Shown here: piece by piece, positions 8,383-16,598 of the stretch
Layout: every line of letters starts with the position of its first letter
Position numbering within the stretch: the first letter of the stretch is position 1
Source of the DNA: an uncultured Blastococcus sp.
Lineage (GTDB): Bacteria > Actinomycetota > Actinomycetes > Mycobacteriales > Geodermatophilaceae
Length of the DNA stretch: 46,186 bases
Direction: 5' to 3'
Assembly: GCA_902805535.1 (NCBI GenBank)
Contig: CADCTN010000020.1
Span: forward strand, 1-46,186
The notes under the pieces: model-generated
Seen by the model: only the letters and a program-made list of their open reading frames with translations
Told to the model about the DNA's origin: nothing
The model's database searches: none
Translations under genes and position numbers: made by a program

Positions 8383-8648
8383 GATGGGGCGGCTCTCCGA
8401 TTTCTAGGGTGCTGCGGACTGCCCGCCGAACCCTGCGCAGTGGTCACGCAAAGCCTCCGTGGGCACACAGAACGTAAGGGCCGTGACCGGCTCGTGACAA
8501 TGACAAAGATGTTTTTTGTTTGAAGTCGCAGTTCACCGGGCAGGCGCGGCCGTCGGCTCCACCCCAGTGGTCACAGGGGTCACGGCGACGGGCCGGGTCC
8601 GGGCCCCGCGGCCGGTTTCAGACGCCCCCGCCCGGTCAGTACGGGAGC

Positions 8649-8816
8649 ATGGATCTGAAGAGGCCGCTCCTGGTGCTCGCCCTCGCCGGCTCCCTCGTCG
8701 CGTGCGGTGACAACACCAACCTCGACCGCGGCGAGACCAACTGCGACTCGTCGGGCCAGGAGGCGTCGAACGAGCAGGACGCGAGCTGCGAGGAAGAGGG
8801 GCCCGAGGACGACTGA
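8649..8816 (+). CDS. Small lipoprotein, 55 aa, acidic
   Basis: ATG at 8649 preceded by GGGAG. The signal peptide MDLKRPLLVLALAGSLVAC ends in a lipobox with Cys19, giving a 37-residue mature peptide very rich in Asp, Glu, Asn and Ser with two further cysteines. No family is recognised. It sits alone upstream of the PYROXD2-like gene with a 43-bp gap. Confidence 0.7.
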   Translation: MDLKRPLLVLALAGSLVACGDNTNLDRGETNCDSSGQEASNEQDASCEEEGPEDD

Positions 8817-8859
8817 CGGTGACGTGCGGCGCCGGAGCCCGGCTCGGTACCGTCCGCGG

Positions 8860-10422
8860 GTGACGCGCAGCAGATACGACGTGGCCGTCGTCGGTGGGGG
8901 CCACAACGGCCTGGTCGCGGCGGCCTACCTGGCCCGGGCCGGCCGTTCGGTGCTCGTCCTGGAGCGCCTGGCGCAGGTCGGCGGCGCGGCCATCAGCCGG
9001 CAGGTCTTCGACGGCGTCGACGTCCGCCTGTCCGCGTACAGCTACCTGGTCAGCCTGCTGCCCGACCGCATCGTGGACGACCTGGGGCTGGAGATCCGGC
9101 TGGCCGACCGGACGGTCGCCTCCTACACCGCCGCGGCCCGGGGCGGTCGCCCCACCGGCCTGCTGGTCGAGCGCGACGAGGGTCCGGCCACCGCCACCTC
9201 GTTCCAGCAGCTGACCGGCTCCGACGAGGAGTACGCCGGCTGGCAGCGGTTCTACGGCCGGCTGGCCACCCTCGCCGAAGACCTCGCCCCGACCCTGACC
9301 GAGCCGCTGCTCCCCGCCGGTGAGCTCCCCGGGCGGCTGCGGGACCCGCGGCTCTGGCACGACCTGCGCGAGCGGCCGCTCGCCGACGTCGTCGCCGACC
9401 ACCTCGCCGACGACCTCGTCAAGGGCGTGGCGCTCACCGACGGGCTGATCGGGACCTTCGCCGACGTGCACGCCGACGACGGACTGGCCGGACGCTGCTT
9501 CCTCTACCACCTGATCGGCAACGGGACCGGCCGCTGGCGGGTCCCCGTCGGCGGCATGGGCGCGATCTCCGGCGCCATGGCCGCTGCCGCCCGGCGGGCG
9601 GGGGCCGAGCTGCTCACCCGGGCCACGGTCACCGCCCTGGAGACGGCCGACGACGCGGTCACGGTGCACTGGACCGACGACGACGGGCAGGCGGTCGCCG
9701 TCGAGGCCGGGCACGTGGTCTTCGGCGCGGCGCCGAGCATGCTCGCCGAGCTCACCGGGGCCGTCCCCGGCCCGCGGCCCTCGGGCTCCCAGCTGAAGAT
9801 CAACATGGTCCTGTCCCGGCTGCCGCGGCTCCGCTCGGGCGCCGACGCCGCGACCGCCTTCGCCGGGACGTTCCACGTCGACGAGGCCGCGGGCCAGCTC
9901 GACGCGGCGTTCGCGCAGGCCGCCGCCGGCCGGCTGCCCGACGTCATCCCCTTCGAGGTGTACTGCCACTCGCTGAGCGACCCGTCGATCCTGGGGCCGG
10001 TCGAGCGCGCCACCGGGCACCACACGCTCACGCTGTTCGGCCTGCACACCCCGGCCGAGCTGTTCCGCGAGGACCCGGTCGGCACTCGCCGGGAGGCGGT
10101 CCGCCGGGTGGTCGCGCAGCTCGACGCCCACCTGGAGGAGCCGCTGCTGGACTGCCTGGCCCTCGACGCAGCCGGGGAGCCGTGCCTGCAGGCGGCGTCC
10201 CCGCTGGACGTCGAGGAGTCCCTGGCCATGCCGGGCGGGCACATCTTCCACGGCGACCTGTCCTGGCCGGTGGCCACGGCGCCCGAGGAGGCCGGCACCT
10301 GGGGCGTGGCGACGGCGCACCCGCGGATCGTGGCGGCGTCCTCGGGCGGCACGGTCCGGGGCGGCGCCGTCAGCGGCCTCGGGGGCTACGCGGCCGCCCG
10401 GCACCTGCTGGACGCCCGCTGA
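8860..10422 (+). CDS. FAD/NAD(P)-dependent oxidoreductase, PYROXD2/CrtI-like
   Basis: 520 residues from GTG at 8860. The N-terminal Rossmann motif VVGGGHNGLVAAAYLARAG (Gly12, Gly14, Gly17) followed by the acidic strand end VLVLER is the FAD site typical of the PYROXD2 branch of the phytoene-desaturase superfamily. The C-terminal GGTVRGGAVSGLGGYAAARHLL is the matching FAD-binding end. The substrate is unknown; no carotenoid genes lie nearby, so a pigment role is not supported. TACCGT lies 6 nt before the start, suggesting a leaderless transcript. Confidence 0.85.
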   Translation: MTRSRYDVAVVGGGHNGLVAAAYLARAGRSVLVLERLAQVGGAAISRQVFDGVDVRLSAYSYLVSLLPDRIVDDLGLEIRLADRTVASYTAAARGGRPTGLLVERDEGPATATSFQQLTGSDEEYAGWQRFYGRLATLAEDLAPTLTEPLLPAGELPGRLRDPRLWHDLRERPLADVVADHLADDLVKGVALTDGLIGTFADVHADDGLAGRCFLYHLIGNGTGRWRVPVGGMGAISGAMAAAARRAGAELLTRATVTALETADDAVTVHWTDDDGQAVAVEAGHVVFGAAPSMLAELTGAVPGPRPSGSQLKINMVLSRLPRLRSGADAATAFAGTFHVDEAAGQLDAAFAQAAAGRLPDVIPFEVYCHSLSDPSILGPVERATGHHTLTLFGLHTPAELFREDPVGTRREAVRRVVAQLDAHLEEPLLDCLALDAAGEPCLQAASPLDVEESLAMPGGHIFHGDLSWPVATAPEEAGTWGVATAHPRIVAASSGGTVRGGAVSGLGGYAAARHLLDAR

Positions 10423-10478
10423 CGGCGCCGGCCCGGCAGGACCGCTCCCCCGGCCTGCGGCGCGGCGCCCGGGAGCTG

Positions 10479-11279
10479 GTGGCCGGTGTCCGCCACCGGC
10501 TGGTGGGCCGGGACCTGGCGTTGATCGCCGCCGGGCTCACCTTCTACGCGGGAATCGCCGTCGTCCCCGTGCTGGTGCTCGCCTTCGCCATGACCGCCTG
10601 GCTGACCTCGCGGGAGGAGGTGGCCGACCTCGGCAGGGAGCTGGCCGCCCTGCTGCCGTCGGAGATCGGCGCACCCGACGCCGTCGAGCGGCTGGTCGCC
10701 GCCGGCGTGGGCCTGTCGCTGCTCGGCGGTCTGCTGGCTCTGCTCCCCATGTCCTTCTACGGCGAGGGGCTGCGCCGGGCACTGCTGCGGTTCAGCGGCC
10801 GGCGCGAGGGGATGACCGGCTGGAAGGGGCGGCTGGGCGCGCTGCCGGTCGTGCTCGTGACGCCGCTGCTGCTCTATCCCCTGCTGCTCACCGTGCCGGT
10901 GATGTCCGAGCTGGCCGGGGCCGGCGGGCTGGGCGCGACGGTGGGCCGGGTGGCGCTGGGCTTCTACTCCGTCCTGGCGGCGCTGACGATCCCGCTCGCC
11001 TGGGGATTCCGCGTCGTGGCCGCCGGGCGGTTGCGCTGGCCGGCCCTCGTCCCCGGCGCGCTGTTCACCGCGGCCTGCTTGAGCGGCTTCCTGCAGGGGT
11101 TCGTGCTCTTCCTCGCCCTGCCGCTGGACCTCGGCGCACCGTTCGGCGGGCTGGACGTCGTCGGCGGCGTGGTCGCCCTCGGCCTGTGGCTGTTCCTGCT
11201 GCACCTGGTGGTCATCCTGGGATGGCTGGCGACGCAGTCCCTGGACGAGGTGCTGGCCCGGCGCTCAGCCGCCCGGTAG
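10479..11279 (+). CDS. YihY/BrkB family inner membrane protein
   Basis: 266 residues with about six hydrophobic segments. GRDLALIAAGLTFYAGIAVVPVLVLAFAM near the N-terminus is the signature of the YihY/virulence factor BrkB (formerly RNase BN) family. I choose GTG 10479, preceded by GGGAG; GTG 10503 is also possible. The function of the family is unresolved. The 3' end overlaps the convergent PBP gene by 15 bp. Confidence 0.8.
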   Translation: MAGVRHRLVGRDLALIAAGLTFYAGIAVVPVLVLAFAMTAWLTSREEVADLGRELAALLPSEIGAPDAVERLVAAGVGLSLLGGLLALLPMSFYGEGLRRALLRFSGRREGMTGWKGRLGALPVVLVTPLLLYPLLLTVPVMSELAGAGGLGATVGRVALGFYSVLAALTIPLAWGFRVVAAGRLRWPALVPGALFTAACLSGFLQGFVLFLALPLDLGAPFGGLDVVGGVVALGLWLFLLHLVVILGWLATQSLDEVLARRSAAR

Positions 11280-13673
11280 CCGCGCCCCGCCCGGCCGGCC
11301 GTCCGCCTGCGGGGGGCCGCCGGGCGGTTCCGGGTCCGGGTCCGGGTCCGGGTCGGGGTCCGGCGATGGCACCGGGGGGACGACCGGCGGTGGCTCCACC
11401 GGCGGCGGGCTCGGGCTCCGGGACGGGGTCGGCGTCGCCGTCACCGGGGCGGGCGGCACGTAGCCGGCGCCGTTGCTCACCAGGATCGACACCACCTGCC
11501 CGAGCACCGCACGGCCACCACGTCGCGGACTGGTCCCCACGAGCTCGCCCTCGGCGCTGCTGCTGTCCACGCGCAGGGTGGTGCTCTGGAAGCCGGCCGC
11601 GGCCAGGACGCGCACGCAGTCGTCCACCGACGAGCAGCCGGGCACCGGGACGGTGTTGCCCTGGGCCACCCTCGGGTCCGCCGGCGGGAAGTCGCTGCTG
11701 CCGCGGGCCGCCAGGATCGGCGCCATCGCGTCGCGCCACACGGTGGCGCCCTTGCCGCCACCGAAGCCCCCCACGTTCTCCGCCTCCTTCGGGTTGAACA
11801 CCACGACGCCCGCGGCGATCTCGGGCGTGTAGCCGACGAAGGCGACGGAGAGGTTGCTCTGGGTGGTCCCGGTCTTGCCCGCGATCTGGTGACCGGGGAC
11901 GTAGGCGCGCGGCGCGGTCTGACCGGCGTAGCCGGGCTCCACGTCCTTGCGCAGCATCTGGTTCAGCGTGGTCGCGACCCCGGCCGGGATGGCCTCGGGC
12001 GTGCAGTTGTCCGTCGTCAGCACCGGTCGGCCGTCCTCGCCGAGCAGCGGACCGCCGGTGCGGTCGAGGACGGCCGTCACCGGCAGCACGTCGCACTGCG
12101 TGCCGTTCGCGGCCAGCGTCGAGTAGGCGCTGGTGAGCGCCAGCGGACTGGTCGCCTCCGGACCGAAGGTGAACGACCCGTTGTTCTCCTCGATCGTCCG
12201 CTGGGCCAGCCCCGTGCCGTCGAACTGGTAGAGGCCCATCCGCTCGGCCATCCGCACCGGCTCCTCGACGCTGCCGAGCGCGTCCTCGAGCGCGAGGAAG
12301 TAGGTGTTGGAGGACTGGTAGAGAGCCGTCGTCAGGTCCAGCGTCGGCCGGTAGGTGCCGGCGTTCTCGACGGTGTACGGCCCGCCGGCCTCCCGGTAGA
12401 CCCGGGACCGGTAGGGGCTCGGCGCCGTCAGCGTGTAGGAGTCGGAGAAGCCGCGGGCCAGCGCCGCGGCGGCCACGAACACCTTGAAGGTCGACCCGGC
12501 GCCGCGACTGGCGGCGACGTTGAGGTTGAACGACTCCTGCGTGGTGTCGGCGCGGTCGTAGCCGAAGGTGCGGTTCACGCTGAGCGCGAGCAGGTGGCCG
12601 GTGCCCGGTTGCACAGCGCTGAAGGTCGCCACGCGGGAGTCGTCGATCGGCAGCGTCGCGAGGACGGCGGCGTCACCGGAGCGCTGCAGCTCCACGTCCA
12701 GCGTCGTCCGGATGACCAGGCCGCCGGTCTCGAGCTCGTGCTGGCTGATGCCGAGCTCCTGCGTCACGTACTTCTGCACGAAGTCGCAGACGTAGGGGCC
12801 GACCGTGGCCTCGGCGCAGCCCCGCCGCGGCGCAGGGGCCGGGGAGAGGCCCAGCGGGGACTGCACGGCCTGCGCCGCCTGCGCCGGCGTGACGAGGCCC
12901 TGCGCGGCCATCCGGCCCAGCACCTGGTCGCGCCGGGCGGTCGCCGCCTCGGGATCGACGAACGGGTCGTCGTCGGACGGACTCTGGACGAGGCCGGCCA
13001 GCAGCGCGGCCTGCGGGAGGGTCAGCGCGGCGGCGTCCACCCCGAAGTAAGCGCGGGCCGCGGGCTGCACGCCGTAGGCGTTCTGCCCGAAGTACACGAT
13101 GTTGAGGTACCGGGTGAGCAGCTCGTCCTTGCTGTACCGGTCCTCCAGCGCCAGTGCCAGCCGGGCCTCGCGGAGTTTGCGGCCGACGCTCTCCTCGATG
13201 GCGGCGGCGCGCTCGACCGGGTCGTCGGTCGACTGCAGCAGGGTCTGCTTGACCAGCTGCTGGGTGATGGTCGACCCGCCCTCCATCACCTCGCCCGCGG
13301 CGACGTTCATCACCAGCGCGCGCACCGTGCCCTGCACGTCCAGCCCGCCGTGCTCGTAGAAGCGGGCGTCCTCGATGGCCACCATCGCCTGCTTCATGAC
13401 CTCGGCGATCTGCTCGCCGGCCACCGGCGCCCGGTTCTCCCGGTAGAAGGACGTGATCAGCTCGCCGTTGGCGGCCAGCATGGTGGTGTTGCCGGCCGGG
13501 GGGCGGTCGGTCAGCTCGTCGGGCGGGTCGCCGAGCAGGCTGGTGGACTGCTGCGCGGCCAGCGCCGGCCCGCCGATCCACGGCAGCAGCAGTCCGGCGA
13601 GGAGCGCGCCGGCGAGCACGACCCCGAGGACCAGTGCGCCGAGCGTGGCGGACGTGCCCCTGCGCTGGTCCAT
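11265..13673 (-). CDS. Bifunctional class A penicillin-binding protein with PASTA domain (PonA-like)
   Basis: 802 residues. Order of parts: short cytoplasmic tail, one membrane anchor (about 9-32), GT51 glycosyltransferase with catalytic Glu101 (EDARFYEHGG) and GGSTITQQLVKQTLL (132-146), transpeptidase with S394-T-F-K397, S454-S-N456 and K600-T-G-T603, one PASTA domain (about 669-735), then a Pro-rich tail with DP repeats. It polymerises and crosslinks peptidoglycan. The ATG at 13671-13673 has a strong GGGAGGAGGG site; the open frame upstream is discarded. The PASTA domain suggests sensing of uncrosslinked wall or beta-lactams. Confidence 0.93.
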   Translation of the reverse strand: MDQRRGTSATLGALVLGVVLAGALLAGLLLPWIGGPALAAQQSTSLLGDPPDELTDRPPAGNTTMLAANGELITSFYRENRAPVAGEQIAEVMKQAMVAIEDARFYEHGGLDVQGTVRALVMNVAAGEVMEGGSTITQQLVKQTLLQSTDDPVERAAAIEESVGRKLREARLALALEDRYSKDELLTRYLNIVYFGQNAYGVQPAARAYFGVDAAALTLPQAALLAGLVQSPSDDDPFVDPEAATARRDQVLGRMAAQGLVTPAQAAQAVQSPLGLSPAPAPRRGCAEATVGPYVCDFVQKYVTQELGISQHELETGGLVIRTTLDVELQRSGDAAVLATLPIDDSRVATFSAVQPGTGHLLALSVNRTFGYDRADTTQESFNLNVAASRGAGSTFKVFVAAAALARGFSDSYTLTAPSPYRSRVYREAGGPYTVENAGTYRPTLDLTTALYQSSNTYFLALEDALGSVEEPVRMAERMGLYQFDGTGLAQRTIEENNGSFTFGPEATSPLALTSAYSTLAANGTQCDVLPVTAVLDRTGGPLLGEDGRPVLTTDNCTPEAIPAGVATTLNQMLRKDVEPGYAGQTAPRAYVPGHQIAGKTGTTQSNLSVAFVGYTPEIAAGVVVFNPKEAENVGGFGGGKGATVWRDAMAPILAARGSSDFPPADPRVAQGNTVPVPGCSSVDDCVRVLAAAGFQSTTLRVDSSSAEGELVGTSPRRGGRAVLGQVVSILVSNGAGYVPPAPVTATPTPSRSPSPPPVEPPPVVPPVPSPDPDPDPDPDPEPPGGPPQADGRPGGARLPGG
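11330..11363. repeat. GGGTCC hexamer tandem repeat inside PBP gene
   Basis: About five tandem copies of a GGGTCC-type hexamer encode the Asp-Pro repeat near the C-terminus of the PBP. Such in-frame hexamers can change copy number by slippage without a frameshift, so the tail length probably varies among strains. Confidence 0.6.
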
Positions 13674-13737
13674 GGCCCTCCTCCCTCGGCTGCGGGCATC
13701 ACCACAACAGAGAGCGGGGCGGTCCACAATCCTCCGC

Positions 13738-13777
13738 GCCGTCCGTGGCCACGCCGTGACGCGGCGCGACGGACGGC
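13738..13777 (-). terminator. Stem-loop after helR-like gene
   Basis: GCCGTCCG (13738-13745) pairs with CGGACGGC (13770-13777), and the inner bases CGCCG/CGGCG can pair too. It lies 14 nt beyond the stop codon of the HelR-type gene. No U-tract follows, as is usual in actinobacterial intrinsic terminators. Confidence 0.5.
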
Positions 13778-13791
13778 TGGGAATGCCGTGG

Positions 13792-15861
13792 TCAGAGCGC
13801 CGCGTGGTCCTCCCGGGACTCGCGGAGGGCGTCCGGGAGATCGTCCCGGTGGAGGACGACGAGGGTGCTGACCGCCCGGGTGAGGACGACGTAGAGCCGG
13901 TGCAGCCCCCGCGGCTCGGCGGCCACGATCGCCGCCGGGTCGACCACGACGACGGCGTCGAACTCCAGTCCCTTCGCCAGGCCCGCCGGGACGACGGCCA
14001 CCGGCGCCGCCCCCCCGCCGTCGTCGGTGAGCACCGCCGCCGGCAGCCCGGCGCCGACGAGCAGCCCGACGACCTCGGTCACCGCCGCGTCCGCGCAGAC
14101 GACCCCGATGGAGCCCGGGTGCTGCCGCAGATCGCCCACCACGTCGGCGAGCGGGCCGGCGAGGGAAGCGACCGGCCGGACCCGGAGAGCGCCGGGATCG
14201 CTGCGGACCGCCGTCGCCGCCGGCAGGCCCGGCGCGATGAACGGCAGCAGCCGGTTGGCGAAGCCGAGGACCTCGCCGGGCACCCGGTAGCCCCGGGTCA
14301 GCGGCCGGACCACGGTGTCCGGGCGCCCCAGGCCGGTCAGCGTCTCCTGCCAGTCCGACGGCGACCACGGGCTGGTGGCCTGGGCCAGGTCACCGAGGAC
14401 GGTGAGCGACCCGGCGGCCAGCCTGCGGGCGACGGCCCGGCACTGCATGGGCGAGAGGTCCTGCGCCTCGTCGACGACGACGTGCCCGTAGCCGGGGGTG
14501 CGCTCGATCAGGCCCGCCAGCTCGTCGGCCAGGACGGCGTCGGCGTCGGTCCACGGGGCGGAGCGCACCGACCGCGGCGGTGTCGCCCAGCCCAGCAGGG
14601 CCTGCTCGTCGTCGTCCAGGAGGCCGCGGGCGGCACGGGCGAGGCGGCCGGCGTCGCTCCACAGGCCGCAGAGCAGCCCGGCGGCGTCGCGGGCGGGCCA
14701 CACCTCGTCGCAGAACGCGCGGACCTCCTTGCTCCGGGCGGCGCGTCGGGTCTCCGCGTCGCTCGGGCTGCCGCCGGCCCGCTCCTTCTGCCGCCGGGCG
14801 TCCTCCGCCAGCATCATCATCAGCCGCTCCCGGCCGGCCGCGTAGTGCAGGAGCTGCTGGTCGTCGTCGGCGCGGCCCCGTCGGCGCAGGTCGTCGGCGT
14901 AGCGCTTGAGCCGTTCCACCGGGATGCGGTACTTGCGGCCGGCCAGCGGCACCTGCACGGAGTCCGCCGGCCTGCCGATCTCGCCCCAGAGCGCGCGGCG
15001 CAGCAGCTCGGCCATCCGCGCGTCGCCCTTGAGCACGGCGACGTCGGGCCGGTCGACGGCGCGCACCGGGACCCGGGCGGTGAGCTCGGCGACGGTGGTC
15101 TGCTCGACGTCGACCTCCCCGAGGGTGGGGAGCACCTGGTCGATGTAGCGCAGGAACGCCCGGTTGGGCCCGACGACGAGGACGCCGGTCCGGGCCAGCT
15201 GCCCACCGTGGGTGTAGAGGAGATAGGCCGCCCGGTGCAGGCCGACGGCCGTCTTACCGGTGCCCGGCCCACCCTGGACGCAGATCGACTCGGCCAGCGG
15301 CGCCCGCACGATGTCGTCCTGGTCGGGCTGGATGGTGGCGACGATGTCGCGCATCGGCCCGCTCCGGGGGCGCCCGATCTCGGCCTCCAGGAACCCGCCG
15401 TCCCCCTCTCCGGAGGCAAGGTCCTCGTCCTCGTAGCCGGTGAGCTCGCCACCGGAGAAGCCGAAGCGGCGGCGGCGGCGCAACCCCTGCGGATCGGCGG
15501 CGCTCGCCTGGTAGAACGGCCTGCTCATCGGCGCCCGCCAGTCGATGACGACGGGGTCGCCGGCGGTGTCGCGGACGTGCCGGCGGCCGATGTGGAAGGT
15601 CTCGGCGCCGGTGTCCGCCGGCGCGGTGTCGGTGCGGCCGAAGAACGGCGGGACACCCGGGTCGGCGGCGAGCGCCCGCAGCCGCTCCGCGCGGGCGGCG
15701 CCCAGGCGCTCGGACGCCCAGGCGTCGACACCCGCGTCGATCACGGCGGACGCTGCGGTCCGCATCTGGGTGAGGCACTCGCCGGCGCGTGCCAGGTGGG
15801 CGCGCTCGGCGGTCAGGACGGGATCGGGGACGGCGGTCTCTGCGGCAGGTGGAGGAGACAC
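13792..15861 (-). CDS. HelD/HelR-type RNA polymerase recycling motor ATPase
   Basis: 689 residues from GTG at 15859-15861. This is a UvrD/PcrA-like superfamily 1 protein: Walker A GGPGTGKT (197-204), Walker B VVVDEAQD (461-468), GDLAQATSPW, and the C-terminal motif LEFDAVVVVDPA to LYVVLTRAVSTLVVLHR. The N-terminal coiled-coil and the IDWRAPMSRPFYQAS segment are those of actinobacterial HelD/HelR, which pries stalled RNA polymerase off DNA; some members (HelR) remove rifamycin from RNAP and give resistance. It is last in an apparent operon after an acVLRF1 gene (34-bp gap) and an MFS gene. I saw no rifamycin-associated inverted repeat directly upstream, so HelR versus general HelD remains open. 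Confidence 0.85.
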   Translation of the reverse strand: MSPPPAAETAVPDPVLTAERAHLARAGECLTQMRTAASAVIDAGVDAWASERLGAARAERLRALAADPGVPPFFGRTDTAPADTGAETFHIGRRHVRDTAGDPVVIDWRAPMSRPFYQASAADPQGLRRRRRFGFSGGELTGYEDEDLASGEGDGGFLEAEIGRPRSGPMRDIVATIQPDQDDIVRAPLAESICVQGGPGTGKTAVGLHRAAYLLYTHGGQLARTGVLVVGPNRAFLRYIDQVLPTLGEVDVEQTTVAELTARVPVRAVDRPDVAVLKGDARMAELLRRALWGEIGRPADSVQVPLAGRKYRIPVERLKRYADDLRRRGRADDDQQLLHYAAGRERLMMMLAEDARRQKERAGGSPSDAETRRAARSKEVRAFCDEVWPARDAAGLLCGLWSDAGRLARAARGLLDDDEQALLGWATPPRSVRSAPWTDADAVLADELAGLIERTPGYGHVVVDEAQDLSPMQCRAVARRLAAGSLTVLGDLAQATSPWSPSDWQETLTGLGRPDTVVRPLTRGYRVPGEVLGFANRLLPFIAPGLPAATAVRSDPGALRVRPVASLAGPLADVVGDLRQHPGSIGVVCADAAVTEVVGLLVGAGLPAAVLTDDGGGAAPVAVVPAGLAKGLEFDAVVVVDPAAIVAAEPRGLHRLYVVLTRAVSTLVVLHRDDLPDALRESREDHAAL

Positions 15862-15895
15862 AGTCGTGGCACGTTACGCCCCGGCAGGGTCGCCG

Positions 15896-16561
15896 TCACC
15901 GGGCCTCCTGCGGTTCGGTGATGTGCACCTGGACCGCGCGGAACTGCTTCGGGGTCTCCAGCAGGACCGCCTTGGTGGGCTCGCCGACCTCCAGCGCGGG
16001 CTCGCGCCGGAGGGCGGCGAACGGCGCCAGCCGGGCCTCGGTCAGCACCTCGTCGACCAGGCCGCGGTCGCCGCCGGTGAAGAGCGCCGCCACGGAGCCC
16101 GCGTGGGGAAGCAGGACGCGGACGGCCGTCTCGACGGCGTGGCTCACCACCGCGTCGGTCTGGTGCCCGCGCCGGCGGGCGAAGCGCTGCTGCGACCAGC
16201 CACCGGCGGCCGTCCGGCCCTGCACCTGGCGCGCGTCGACCTTGGAGACCACGAGGTCCGGCCCGTCGAAGACGCCGACGGCCCATCGCCCGCGACGGAC
16301 GAGGAGCACCGCGGCGCGGTGCGGCTCGCGGGCCGCGGCGGTGAAGGTGCCGAGCAACGGCGCCGCCGGGGTCCAGCCGAACGGCGCCCCCAGGGACACG
16401 GCCGTGGTGTCGGCGCAGGTGATGTGCAGGGTGCCGCCGTCCCGGACGACGTCGGTGAAGCTGCCGTGCCGCTCGGCGACGCCGTCCAGCCACTTCCCCA
16501 GCCGCTCGGGCGCGACGCCGAGGATGCGGCCGCCCCCGGCGGCGGGGCGGGGCCGGGTCAT
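15896..16561 (-). CDS. acVLRF1 family peptidyl-tRNA hydrolase (Vms1/ANKZF1-like release factor)
   Basis: 221 residues. The signature is QVQGRTAAGGWSQQRFARRR ending in GHQ (residues 112-134), the VLRF1 loop whose glutamine (Q124 or Q125 here) takes the place of the release-factor GGQ. VLRF1 proteins cut the nascent chain from tRNA on split, stalled large subunits. The N-terminal half (HITCADTTAVSLGAPFGWTP) and VLLVRRGRWAVGVFDGPDLVVSKVDAR belong to the same family. ATG at 16559-16561. It lies between an MFS gene (37-bp gap) and the HelR-type gene (34-bp gap), so it is probably co-transcribed with both. Confidence 0.85.
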   Translation of the reverse strand: MTRPRPAAGGGRILGVAPERLGKWLDGVAERHGSFTDVVRDGGTLHITCADTTAVSLGAPFGWTPAAPLLGTFTAAAREPHRAAVLLVRRGRWAVGVFDGPDLVVSKVDARQVQGRTAAGGWSQQRFARRRGHQTDAVVSHAVETAVRVLLPHAGSVAALFTGGDRGLVDEVLTEARLAPFAALRREPALEVGEPTKAVLLETPKQFRAVQVHITEPQEAR

Positions 16562-16598
16562 CCGGCGGGGTTGCGTCCGTGCGGGCCGCCGCGTCCCA

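Noticed and set aside
8383-8519. Possible c-di-AMP (ydaO) riboswitch upstream of the NlpC/P60 gene
   Set aside because: The gene class makes it likely a priori, but I could not find the conserved riboswitch blocks in the leader, only weak pairing.
11889-13871. 660-codon plus-strand open frame antisense to the PBP gene
   Set aside because: Composition is that of a GC-rich shadow, and the minus strand encodes a complete PBP with all motifs.
15862-15895. Rifamycin-associated element upstream of the HelR-type gene
   Set aside because: The 34-bp gap shows no inverted repeat of the expected kind, and the gene seems to be internal to an operon.
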